A stretch of 8,595 nucleotides of DNA, from the NCBI GenBank assembly GCA_027403435.1, contig DAHZDR010000416.1, positions 1 to 8,595 on the forward strand, in the 5' to 3' direction. Both the position numbers and the translations under genes were made by a program. The DNA is from Deltaproteobacteria bacterium. GTDB lineage: Bacteria; Desulfobacterota; Binatia; Binatales; Binataceae. The stretch's first letter is position 1; every line of letters begins with the position of its first letter. Under the pieces are notes generated by a model. The model worked only from the letters and a program-made list of their open reading frames with translations. It had not been told where the DNA came from and searched no databases. Below are positions 1-6,968 of this stretch, piece after piece.

Positions 1-276
1 TGGCAACACGGTCGATCATTGGCCCCACAACCAGAAGTGCAAGCCTGTCAGAATGTGATTGCCAACTTCAGCTGATCGCGTTGGCGGAGCCGAGGCACGG
101 CAATTTAATCGACGGCGGCCGCCTAGTAATTCGTCCAGAGCGCTTCGCTGCGCGGCTTCTTGATCGGTTGTAGGTCTCGACGGGCGAAGGCTCCCGGTTC
201 AGCAGCACCGCCGCGGAGCCGGCGATTCGAGCCGCAACACCTCGTGCGTGGCGCCAAAAATGGGAGAAGGCCGCGT

Positions 277-304
277 CCTCACAAAACCTCGCTTTTGAGG
301 CTTT
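277..304 (+). terminator. Weak terminator-like hairpin
   Basis: CCTCA-AAA (277-285, with C282 bulged) can pair with TTTTGAGG (293-300), leaving a 7-base loop. The tail is CTTTCT rather than a proper T run. If real, it would end transcription of a gene to the left of the window before the RND exporter. The stem is AT-rich and the tail short, so this is only a candidate. Confidence 0.2.
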
Positions 305-313
305 CTAGCAAAC

Positions 314-343
314 TGGCGCCGCTCGCGCCATCAAGCGGCGCCA
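314..343. repeat. Perfect 9-bp inverted repeat, 12-base spacer
   Basis: TGGCGCCGC (314-322) and GCGGCGCCA (335-343) are exact reverse complements. No T run follows, so it does not look like an intrinsic terminator. It lies about 200 bases upstream of the RND exporter start, and the same TGGCGCC core occurs once more as a palindrome at 249-256. It may be an operator, an mRNA hairpin, or chance in GC-rich DNA. Confidence 0.4.
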
Positions 344-543
344 ATCTCGCGGCGCAACCATGCTCGCCGGTCCATCAGACGGCGCAAGCGGGGCGATTTT
401 TGCCCATGCTTTATAACTGAAGCCTTGCTAAGGTGGGCCGGGGATGGTACGCAGTCTGCTCCCGGTGGGGGCAGGGCGATTTGGGCGATCGGGGGAGAGC
501 TTGCGCCCGCCCTACACCCGGGATTGAGCGGAGAATCGTATTC

Positions 544-2970
544 ATGTCCACGTTGAGAACCCAGGAACCTTGGGGGCTGGGCAGGTATATCCTGCAGTTT
601 CGCGCGCCGATCGGCCTGCTTTTGATCGTTATCACGATCTTCATGGGCTATTGGGCGGCGCGGGTGAAAATCGCCACGCGCTTCGAGAATTTTTTCCCCG
701 CCGACCACGAAGACACCCTCCTCTATCGCAAGTACCAGGACCAACACGGCGGCGCGCAGTCGCTCTACCTGATGCTGCGGGTCAAGCACGGCGACATCTT
801 CAATTTCAAAACCCTGGAAAAAATCCAGGACATTACCCGCAAGGCCAACACGCTCCCGGGCGTTGATCATAACGAAATTTTCTCGCTCGCTTCCTATCGC
901 GTGGCCTTCACCCATGCGGTTCCCGGCGCCCTGATCTCGACCTGCTACATGTACCCGCGGGTGCCGACGACGCAAAAGGGTCTCGACGATCTACGCCATA
1001 ACGTGATGGTGCATCATGAGCCGGTCGCCGGACTGATCACCTACGACAACAAGGGCGCGCTAATCACCGCGACGTTCAATGAGTCCGGACTCGACTACAA
1101 GAAGCTCTTCGACGCGATTCAGGCGCTGATCCACGAATATCAGGATTCAAACACCGTTATTTATGTCGCCGGCCAGCCGGTTATCTCTGGGTGGGGCTAT
1201 TACTATCTAACTGAAATCAAAGCGATCTTCATCACGGCGATCGCGTTGATGTTAATCATCCTCTATTTAAGCATCGGCGAACGCAGCAGTTGGTGGGCTC
1301 CGGTCCTCACGGGATCGTTCTCCGCCATCTGGGGCCTCGGCTTCGTCAGCCTGATGGGCTACAACTTCGACCCGGTGATGCTGGTGATTCCGTTTATCCT
1401 GACCGCCCGGGATTTGAGTCATGGAATCCAGTGGCAGGGACGCTATTACGATGAATTAGACCGTCTTGACGATAAATTGCTCGCTTGCGCCACCACCACC
1501 GACGTGATGCTTCCGCCGGGATTGCTGTCGATTCTGGCCGATATTGCCGGAATCATTTTTATTTCGCTCGGTGGCATCCCGGTGCTCAAGGAGATCGGCT
1601 TCGGCGGCGCGATGTGGCTTGCGGGCAGCCTCACGATGGTCTTCGTGTTCCAGCCGATTTTCATGAGTTATCTGCCGCGCCCGCGTATTCGCGAGCGAAG
1701 TTGGCTGGTAAAACTCGAAAAAGGGGAACGCCAAACCGTTTTCCGTACTTTCACGGAATGGTTGGTCCACGTGCCCGTCACGCCCGGCATGGTCCGTACG
1801 GGGTTGCTCGCCGGCGGCGCGGCGTTCATCGTTTTCGGCGTCGTTTCGGGTCAACGCGCCCGGATTGGTTACGAAACGCCGGGCACGCCGCTCTATCGAC
1901 CGAATTCCAAGGTCAACCAGGATATCGCCGAAATCGGCAAATTCTTTCCCACGGATGAAGGATGGGTCGTCCTGACGACGCCCGATTACCCCAACCCGCA
2001 ATCGGGACTGGGACCGGCCGTGATGCGGATGGCGGACGACATGGGCGCCTATCTGGTCAGCCGCGGCGACGCCGTAGCCGTGATTTCGTTCGCCAATCTG
2101 GCGATTAAGCCGCTCAACATGATGTTCCATAACGGCTTTCCGAAGTACCAGGCGATTCCCGGCCAGACCGAACTCGGCGGCAATCTCTGGTACATGTTTT
2201 TCTCTGGCACCGCACCGGGCGAAATTGAGCGCTTCTTCGCCTATTCGCCCAGGATGACGAACTCGTGCATCCGCGTATTGCTGCCGGACCATACCTACTC
2301 CCGGCTCAACCGGGTGCGTGACGACATTCGGCGCTTCGTCGCCACGCGGGTCACGCCCGACCAATCCCTGAGCAAGGTCAAGGTCAGTTTTTTCGGCGGC
2401 GAAGCCGGCCTCTTCCTGGCCGCGAACGACGTTCTATACAAGCTTGACATAGTCAATCTAACCTTCGTTCTGCTGGTCATTTTTCTGTGCTGCGCCTTCA
2501 CTTTCCGGTCCCTCACCGCCGGGGCGCTGTTCATTGTTTCGTGCGTGATGGCGAATTTTGGCGCCTTTGTGTACATGAACCTGCGCGGCATCGGCCTGAC
2601 GATCGACACGATTCCGGTAATTTCGCTCGGGATCGGGCTCGGCGTCGATTACGGCATCTATACCGTCGCGCGCATCCGCGACGAGGTCTTCGGCGGCGCC
2701 ACGCTCGATAACGCCGTCACCACGGCCCTGCGCAGCACTGGCGCTTCGGTCTTCAGCACCTTTGCCGTAATGATCGGCGGAATCGTGCCGTGGGTGTTTT
2801 CGCCACTGATGTTCCATAACGAAATGAGCGTGCTGTTGATTTTCCTGATGGGCACGAACATGATCGCGGGCGTGCTGATTCTCCCCGCCTATATCGCCTG
2901 GCGCCGTCCCCGCTTCATCATGCGGCACCAACCACCAGAGGCCATCGGAACCGCCGCCGCGGCAAACTGA
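544..2970 (+). CDS. RND-superfamily exporter, MMPL/COG1033-like
   Basis: This 808-residue inner-membrane protein has the duplicated RND layout. TM1 is at about 22-39, followed by a soluble domain to about 225 and TM2-6 between about 228 and 377. TM7 is at about 416-436, followed by a second soluble domain to about 632 and TM8-12 between about 634 and 786. TM10 carries the GLGVDYG signature (698-704) typical of this superfamily. The matching site in the first half reads RDLSHGIQ (289-296), similar to the SHGxQ motif of COG1033 exporters. Such proteins are thought to use proton motive force to move hydrophobic or lipid-like molecules out of the inner membrane; the substrate here is unknown. I chose ATG 544 because GGAG at 530-533 sits 10 bases before it and TM1 then starts at a normal distance. 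The frame is open upstream to GTG 433, but that extension is low-complexity and has no family resemblance. The gene ends about 100 bases before the RiPP operon. A functional link to that operon is not shown. Confidence 0.88.
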   Translation: MSTLRTQEPWGLGRYILQFRAPIGLLLIVITIFMGYWAARVKIATRFENFFPADHEDTLLYRKYQDQHGGAQSLYLMLRVKHGDIFNFKTLEKIQDITRKANTLPGVDHNEIFSLASYRVAFTHAVPGALISTCYMYPRVPTTQKGLDDLRHNVMVHHEPVAGLITYDNKGALITATFNESGLDYKKLFDAIQALIHEYQDSNTVIYVAGQPVISGWGYYYLTEIKAIFITAIALMLIILYLSIGERSSWWAPVLTGSFSAIWGLGFVSLMGYNFDPVMLVIPFILTARDLSHGIQWQGRYYDELDRLDDKLLACATTTDVMLPPGLLSILADIAGIIFISLGGIPVLKEIGFGGAMWLAGSLTMVFVFQPIFMSYLPRPRIRERSWLVKLEKGERQTVFRTFTEWLVHVPVTPGMVRTGLLAGGAAFIVFGVVSGQRARIGYETPGTPLYRPNSKVNQDIAEIGKFFPTDEGWVVLTTPDYPNPQSGLGPAVMRMADDMGAYLVSRGDAVAVISFANLAIKPLNMMFHNGFPKYQAIPGQTELGGNLWYMFFSGTAPGEIERFFAYSPRMTNSCIRVLLPDHTYSRLNRVRDDIRRFVATRVTPDQSLSKVKVSFFGGEAGLFLAANDVLYKLDIVNLTFVLLVIFLCCAFTFRSLTAGALFIVSCVMANFGAFVYMNLRGIGLTIDTIPVISLGIGLGVDYGIYTVARIRDEVFGGATLDNAVTTALRSTGASVFSTFAVMIGGIVPWVFSPLMFHNEMSVLLIFLMGTNMIAGVLILPAYIAWRRPRFIMRHQPPEAIGTAAAAN

Positions 2971-3028
2971 CGCCGACACATCAAATCAAGACGGAGCGCG
3001 CGGATCGCGGCGCCACTGAAACTTGGCA

Positions 3029-3057
3029 TTGCGACAGCGCCGGTTGCGTCGTATGCT
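3029..3057 (+). promoter_or_regulatory. Candidate sigma-70-type promoter of RiPP operon
   Basis: TTGCGA (3029-3034) and TATGCT (3052-3057) are separated by exactly 17 bases, and each matches 4 of 6 consensus positions. It is in the only intergenic space before the first operon gene. Transcription would begin near 3064, very close to the TTG start at 3072. That would make the transcript nearly leaderless, or favour the later TTG at 3117. The prediction rests on spacing and partial matches only. Confidence 0.35.
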
Positions 3058-3071
3058 AGGTAAGCGCGTGA

Positions 3072-3422
3072 TTGCGCGTGCTGGAACTTGATTTCGCTGA
3101 AGACGGTTGGTCCGTTTTGCCCGTTACCATTCAAATTACGCTCGAATCGGTAGTTAGCGTCGCACCGGATCAGATTTCTTGCAAACTGGACGGCGATGCC
3201 GCAATCCTGAACCTGAAAACCGGCGCCTATCATGGCTTGAATCCGGTTGGCGCCGCCATTTGGGGCCTGCTCGAACGTCCCATTAAGGTTGGCAGCCTCC
3301 TGGATGAGATGCTGGCCCAATATGACGTTAAGCGCGACGCCTGCGAATCCGACTTGATCCAGTTGCTGCGCCAATTGCACGAACGCGGGCTGATCGAGGT
3401 TGCCGATGGGGCGAACGGCTAA
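3072..3422 (+). CDS. PqqD-like lasso peptide protein B1 (RRE)
   Basis: This small PqqD-family protein is the RiPP recognition element of a split lasso peptidase. In the family it binds the leader of the precursor and hands it to B2 and the cyclase. The residues Ser35-Cys37, then an acidic turn, then AAILNLKTGAYHGLNPVGA (43-61) and IWGLLE (63-68) follow the usual PqqD pattern of a short beta-sheet followed by helices. The C-terminal helix holds CESDLIQLLRQLHERGLIEV (91-110), also typical. The start is uncertain. TTG 3072 is the earliest codon possible after an in-frame stop at 3069 and gives 116 residues. GTG 3078 is an alternative. TTG 3117 gives 101 residues, closer to the usual family length, with only a weak GAAGA upstream at 3099-3103. 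The gene overlaps B2 by 17 bases, which suggests coupled translation. Confidence 0.85.
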   Translation: MRVLELDFAEDGWSVLPVTIQITLESVVSVAPDQISCKLDGDAAILNLKTGAYHGLNPVGAAIWGLLERPIKVGSLLDEMLAQYDVKRDACESDLIQLLRQLHERGLIEVADGANG

Positions 3423-3873
3423 ATTCCTGAGCCTGCCGGGACGCGATCGACGCCTGTTGATCGACGCCGTCCTGACGCTCGCGCGCACCGCTATCGGTTT
3501 GCGCGCCATCGGCTTCGACGCCGTACGCCGGCGCGCGATGACAATGAGCCGGCGCGGGCGCCCGTGGTGCGGCCCGCCGCCCCGCCGGACGGTTGCGCCA
3601 CCGCCGCCCGAACGTCTTGCATGGGCGGTGCGCGCGGCCGGCGGCGCAATTCCGGGCGGCTCGAATTGCCTCGTGCGGGCGCTCGCCACGCAGGTTTTGC
3701 TCACGCGCTATGGCTATCCGTCCGCGCTTAAAATTGGCGTACACAAGTCCGCTGACGGCCGGCTCGCGGCGCATGCCTGGCTCGAAAGCGCTGGCGCCGT
3801 GATTATCGGCGACTTCGAACTCGATTCTTATACGACTTTGCGTCCCTCACTAAGCGTCGAACCCGGCGCCTGA
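3406..3873 (+). CDS. Lasso peptide leader protease B2
   Basis: This 155-residue transglutaminase-like (Transglut_core3) cysteine protease would cleave the leader from the lasso precursor with B1 as partner. The catalytic Cys is seen in NCLVRALA (Cys88) and the His in AAHAWLE (His123). Asp136 in IIGD is the likely third member of the Cys-His-Asp triad. The N-terminal part is a basic helical region (about 1-50), followed by a Pro-rich stretch (56-68) with runs of three and four prolines before the catalytic core. Length fits stand-alone B2 proteins, unlike the longer fused McjB type. I chose ATG 3406 because GAGG at 3396-3399 lies 6 bases upstream; TTG 3400 is two codons earlier. The gene begins inside the end of B1, and 93 bases separate it from the cyclase. 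Confidence 0.88.
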   Translation: MGRTAKFLSLPGRDRRLLIDAVLTLARTAIGLRAIGFDAVRRRAMTMSRRGRPWCGPPPRRTVAPPPPERLAWAVRAAGGAIPGGSNCLVRALATQVLLTRYGYPSALKIGVHKSADGRLAAHAWLESAGAVIIGDFELDSYTTLRPSLSVEPGA

Positions 3874-3879
3874 AGCGAT

Positions 3880-3892
3880 GTGTAAATTACAC
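3880..3892. promoter_or_regulatory. Operator-like perfect 13-bp palindrome
   Basis: GTGTAA, one central A, then TTACAC form a perfect odd-length palindrome. It is AT-rich in a strongly GC-rich neighbourhood and lies just after the B2 stop codon and 74 bases before the cyclase start. Its arm length and centre are typical of sites bound by dimeric repressors. I cannot assign a regulator, and no regulator gene is present in the window. It could instead act as a small mRNA structure between B2 and the cyclase. Confidence 0.4.
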
Positions 3893-3954
3893 TCCGCAGC
3901 GACGATCGCCGCCCGACGGACTCCCCTATCCATAGCGTCTTCGCGCAAAGCCCT

Positions 3955-3959
3955 GAAGG
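3955..3959 (+). promoter_or_regulatory. Ribosome binding site of cyclase
   Basis: GAAGG lies 7 bases before ATG 3967. It settles the cyclase start, since the frame is open upstream back to a TAA at 3883-3885 and no better start exists there. Confidence 0.6.
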
Positions 3960-3966
3960 CGCCTGG

Positions 3967-5874
3967 ATGAGCGGACTGGCGGTCATCTTCAATCTAGACG
4001 GCCGACCGGTCGACCGCGCCCTGTTCGGCCGGATGATGGACACGATCGCGCATCGCGGCCCGGACGGTTGCGGGCATTGGATTGATGGACCGATCGCGCT
4101 CGGCTATCAAGCGTTCCATACGACGCCCGAAGCCGTCCATGAAACGCAACCGCTGGCCGATCCCGCCGGGCGGCTGCGGCTGGTGTTCGACGGAAGGATC
4201 GATAATCGCACGGAATTGGCGGCGGCGCTGCGCGAACGCAACGCGGCGCCGCGCGACGACACCGACGCCGAGCTGGCGCTGCGAACCTACGAATGCTTCG
4301 GCGCCGAGGCTCCTGAGCGCATAATCGGCGATTTTGCCATGGTGGTCTGGGATTCGCTAAAACGCGAATTGTTTTGCGCTCGCGACCCGATCGGCGTCCG
4401 CACCTTCCATTACTTTTACGACAGGCGAACGCTGCTCGCCGCCACCGAACTGCAACAGCTATTCGCCGATCCCGCGATGCCCACCGAACCGGACGAAGGC
4501 GTGGTTGGCGAATATCTGAGCGGCACTCTCGTCGGACGGGCCGACACTCTGTTCAAACATATCAAGCGCTTGCCGGCGGCCTATCGGATGGTCGTGCGGA
4601 CGGAAGGCTTGAAGATCACTCCCTGGTTCGATCTGCTGCCGCAAAATGAACTTCGCTACCGCGACGACGCGGAGTACGCCGAACATTTTCGCGAAATTTT
4701 CGGCGAAGCCGTGCGTTGCCGGATGCGTGCGATCGGGCCGATTGGAGCCCATCTGAGCGGCGGACTCGATTCGACCTCGGTGGTTGGGATGGTCGCGGCG
4801 CTGCGCCGTTCAGGCAAAGCGCCGGATTGTCCTTTCGAAACCTTTTCTCTGCGTTTCGAGCATCCGGAACTCGATGAACGCGCCTATGTTGACGCGACCG
4901 TCCGGATGCTTGGCTTGCGGGCTAACGCCCCGGAACCATACGCGATTACGCTGGACGACTGCGTCCGCAGCATCGATCGCTATCGTGATTTCTCCGAATA
5001 TCCAAACGGCGCGATCTGGTTCAACCTATGGACCGCCGCGCGTGAACGGGGCTTCCGGGTGCTGCTGAGCGGGACCGGGTCGGACGAATGGATGAGTGGC
5101 ACGCCCTACGCGTATGCCGATTTGCTGCGGACTGGACGCTTGCGCGAAATGCTGCGGCGAATCCGCGCGGACTCCGCGACGCCGCCGGGAGTGGCCAATC
5201 GCAACCAGATCGACTTCGCGCTTCGCCGCGCGGTGTGGCCGCTACTGCCGGAGCGGCTTCGCGCGCTGACGCGCAGGGCGCTGGGACGCACGCCGGTCCC
5301 GGATTTTATTCGGCCCGGCTTCGCGCGGCGGATCGGACTGGTCGAGCGCCTCGAAAGCGATCCGCGGCCGCCAATCGCAATGAGCTTCGCCCGGCGCGCG
5401 CTCTATGAGAACTTCCACAGCGGATGGGTCGCGCATGGTATGGACATGTCGAACCGCCTCACCGCCGCGTGGACGATCGAGGAGCGCCATCCGTTCCACG
5501 ATCGCCGGCTCTACGAGTTTTTGCTGTCCGTATCGGACGACCAGCCGGCGCGCGAACGGAAACGCAAATTCATCCTGCGCAATGCGCTGCGCGGCCTAAT
5601 TCCCGATTCGGTGCTGGCGCGGCGGGACAAGGCCGATTTCTCGATCCTGTTCGTCAAGGCGCTGGAGCAATTTGCCGGCGATCAAGGCTTCAACGCGACG
5701 GCGCTGGCGGAGGCCGGATGGATCGACGCCGCCGCGTTCCGGCGCGCGTGGCGCGAACGGATTGCAGACTACCAAAACGCCAATATCTGGCCATTATGGA
5801 CCACGGTGTCGGCCGAATTGTGGCGGCGCAACGTGGTAAATCGCGCGGACGCGGCATGCGCCGCCGCCGGATAG
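3967..5874 (+). CDS. Lasso peptide cyclase, asparagine synthetase-like (C)
   Basis: This 635-residue protein has the two-domain asparagine synthetase B layout. In lasso pathways it adenylates the Asp/Glu side chain at core position 7-9 with ATP and forms the isopeptide ring with the N-terminal amine. The N-terminal Ntn-like domain (about 1-210) shows RGPDG (30-34), GDFAMVVWD (121-129) and ARDPIGVRTFHY (138-149). Its second residue is Ser, not the Cys nucleophile of true glutamine-dependent synthetases, so it should have no glutaminase activity, as expected of a cyclase. The synthetase domain has the PPi loop SGGLDST (264-270), LLSGTGSDEW (366-375), ERHPFHDRRLYEF (506-518) and the C-terminal KFILRNALRGLIP (534-546) and RRDKADF (552-558) motifs. 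ATG 3967 has a good GAAGG upstream. The kinase gene follows after 6 bases. An amidotransferase of another pathway is the alternative, but the B1/B2 neighbours argue strongly for a lasso cyclase. Confidence 0.9.
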   Translation: MSGLAVIFNLDGRPVDRALFGRMMDTIAHRGPDGCGHWIDGPIALGYQAFHTTPEAVHETQPLADPAGRLRLVFDGRIDNRTELAAALRERNAAPRDDTDAELALRTYECFGAEAPERIIGDFAMVVWDSLKRELFCARDPIGVRTFHYFYDRRTLLAATELQQLFADPAMPTEPDEGVVGEYLSGTLVGRADTLFKHIKRLPAAYRMVVRTEGLKITPWFDLLPQNELRYRDDAEYAEHFREIFGEAVRCRMRAIGPIGAHLSGGLDSTSVVGMVAALRRSGKAPDCPFETFSLRFEHPELDERAYVDATVRMLGLRANAPEPYAITLDDCVRSIDRYRDFSEYPNGAIWFNLWTAARERGFRVLLSGTGSDEWMSGTPYAYADLLRTGRLREMLRRIRADSATPPGVANRNQIDFALRRAVWPLLPERLRALTRRALGRTPVPDFIRPGFARRIGLVERLESDPRPPIAMSFARRALYENFHSGWVAHGMDMSNRLTAAWTIEERHPFHDRRLYEFLLSVSDDQPARERKRKFILRNALRGLIPDSVLARRDKADFSILFVKALEQFAGDQGFNATALAEAGWIDAAAFRRAWRERIADYQNANIWPLWTTVSAELWRRNVVNRADAACAAAG

Positions 5875-5880
5875 ACGCCG

Positions 5881-6894
5881 ATGGCGGTGCGAACAATCGG
5901 CGGCGGCGGCCGCGCGCGAAGTTCCTCGCGCCAACGCCCTGGACGAACATTTCATTACCGCGCCTATGGATTTGCGATTGTCGCCGACACCGAGATGCCG
6001 GAATTGACGCCGCTGCGCGACATGCGCCAGGGACCGCTCGAACGAATCGCGATGCGCCTGTGCGAAGCGCGGCAGGCGCCGCCCGAGCCGCGCCGCTGGC
6101 TCAATATTTCAACGTATCCCGACGGCTCCGCGTGGCTGCGTTCGGCGCGAATCGACAAGGGCTATCTGTTGCGCTTCCCCGAGATGGCGGATTTCGTGAT
6201 CGCAAAGGACGGATGCGAGATCCATTGCGTTGCCGCCCGCGACGGCGTCTCCCTAGTCACGTTGCGTCATCTGGCGCTCGATCATGTGCTGCCGCGCGCG
6301 CTCAACCTGCGCGGCGTCGAGGCCCTGCACGCAACGGCGATCGCCGCCGCCGCCGGAGTTTGCGCTTTTCTGGGCGAAGCCGGAACCGGCAAATCGACGC
6401 TTGCTGCCAGCTTTCAGCTAGCCGGGATTCCGGTGGTCTGCGATGACTGCATGGCGCTCGCCGATGACGGCCGGGTGTTGGCCATACCGGCCTATCCCGG
6501 AGTCCGCCTGTGGGACGACGCGCTCAAGGCGCTGGCGAGCGGCGGCAAGCGCACCCTGCCGGTTGCGCAGTTCACCGCCAAGACCCGCCTGATCGAGGAT
6601 GCTCACGGTTTTGCCAGGGAGCCGCGCCCGCTCATACGAATCTATTTCCTGCGCCGCGCGCCGGCGGCGGAACGCCCGGCGATAAGCCCGCTTAAACCGA
6701 TCGAGGCCTTTCCGGAACTGGTGGCGGCGAGCTTTCCGCTTGATATCGGCGACCGTACGATGCTGGCGCGCCATTTCCACCTGCTCGGCCGGGTCGCGGC
6801 CAGCGTGCCCTTGCGCCGGCTAATCGTCCCCGACGATTTCGCGGCGCTGCCCGCCGTGCGCGCCGCCGTGCTCGACGACCTGGTCCAAAACTGA
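5881..6894 (+). CDS. HPr-kinase-like P-loop kinase, probable RiPP tailoring
   Basis: This 337-residue protein resembles HPr kinase/phosphorylase-related proteins found in RiPP and exosortase loci. The C-terminal half has LRGVEALHATA (143-153), the Walker A motif GEAGTGKST (165-173) and an acidic pair in VVCDD (185-189), in the family's order. In paeninodin-type lasso clusters a homologous kinase phosphorylates the C-terminal Ser of the precursor, and I infer a similar role here. The N-terminal half (about 22-140) begins TFHYRAYGFAI, like other members, and has no recognised catalytic site. The first 20 residues are Gly/Arg/Ser-rich and probably disordered. The ATG is 6 bases after the cyclase stop, with GGATAG as a weak ribosome site, so translation is probably coupled. 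The serine-kinase role on sugar-transport HPr is unlikely, since no PTS genes are near. Confidence 0.82.
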   Translation: MAVRTIGGGGRARSSSRQRPGRTFHYRAYGFAIVADTEMPELTPLRDMRQGPLERIAMRLCEARQAPPEPRRWLNISTYPDGSAWLRSARIDKGYLLRFPEMADFVIAKDGCEIHCVAARDGVSLVTLRHLALDHVLPRALNLRGVEALHATAIAAAAGVCAFLGEAGTGKSTLAASFQLAGIPVVCDDCMALADDGRVLAIPAYPGVRLWDDALKALASGGKRTLPVAQFTAKTRLIEDAHGFAREPRPLIRIYFLRRAPAAERPAISPLKPIEAFPELVAASFPLDIGDRTMLARHFHLLGRVAASVPLRRLIVPDDFAALPAVRAAVLDDLVQN

Positions 6895-6906
6895 AACCGG
6901 AGGCGG

Positions 6907-6968
6907 AAATCGCGGGAATCGCGAATATCCCTGAATCGCGGATGAGCGGCGGCGAAAGCGGAATCGCG
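6907..6968 (+). repeat. Short direct repeats of GAATCGCG
   Basis: GAATCGCG occurs exactly at 6916-6923, 6933-6940 and 6961-6968, with the near copy AAATCGCG at 6907-6914. Unit spacings differ (17 and 28 bases), so this is not a clean tandem array. The copies run from the kinase/nucleotidyltransferase gap into the first codons of the latter gene. It may be a slipped duplication or compositional chance. Confidence 0.4.

Larger units (their letters stand above)
1..543. other. Upstream stretch with no convincing gene
   Basis: I read all six frames and found no protein I would defend. One + frame is open from the window edge to a TAG at 171-173 (56 codons). It could be the tail of an upstream gene, but its composition and residues suggest nothing. 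Another + frame running to 420 is Arg/Pro/Ser-rich in the way GC-rich noncoding frames are. On the - strand all three frames have stop codons within the first 70 bases, so no gene runs off the left edge that way. The stretch holds a 10-bp palindrome (114-123), a TGGCGCCA palindrome (249-256), a weak hairpin (277-300) and a clean 9-bp inverted repeat (314-343). TATAAC at 412-417 resembles a -10 box but has no partner -35 at normal spacing. Confidence 0.5.

Noticed and set aside
3..173. Open + frame from the window edge to TAG 171-173, possible end of an upstream gene
   Set aside because: Only 56 codons, no GC bias at third positions and no recognisable motif. It may be real but cannot be supported from the part visible.
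359..415. Short + frame from ATG with a Gly-rich, Asp-containing peptide (MLAGPSDGASGAIFAHAL)
   Set aside because: Only 18 codons, with no room for a leader, and no Asp/Glu at core position 7-9 counted from a plausible first residue.
160..420. 86-codon + frame starting at TTG
   Set aside because: Arg/Pro/Ser-rich composition typical of noncoding GC-rich frames, no ribosome site, no known family.
433..543. 37-residue N-terminal extension of the RND exporter from GTG 433
   Set aside because: Gly/Arg-rich without membrane or signal character; ATG 544 has GGAG at good distance and fits the normal start before TM1.
1..543. Search for tRNA, CRISPR or insertion-sequence ends
   Set aside because: No T-arm or acceptor pairing, no regularly spaced repeats, and no terminal repeats flanked by target duplications were seen.
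331..975. 214-codon - strand frame
   Set aside because: Mostly antisense to the RND exporter; long antisense frames are common in GC-rich genes.
1456..2364. 302-codon - strand frame
   Set aside because: Entirely antisense to the RND exporter, with Arg/His-rich composition and no motif.
2991..3014. GC-rich near-palindrome after the RND stop codon, considered as terminator
   Set aside because: Pairing is imperfect and no T run follows, so it does not qualify as an intrinsic terminator.
2889..3704. 271-codon - strand frame
   Set aside because: Antisense to the exporter end, B1 and B2, all of which have clear family motifs.
5424..6446. 340-codon + frame overlapping cyclase and kinase
   Set aside because: Arg/Ala-rich shadow in another frame; both genes it covers carry intact catalytic motifs.
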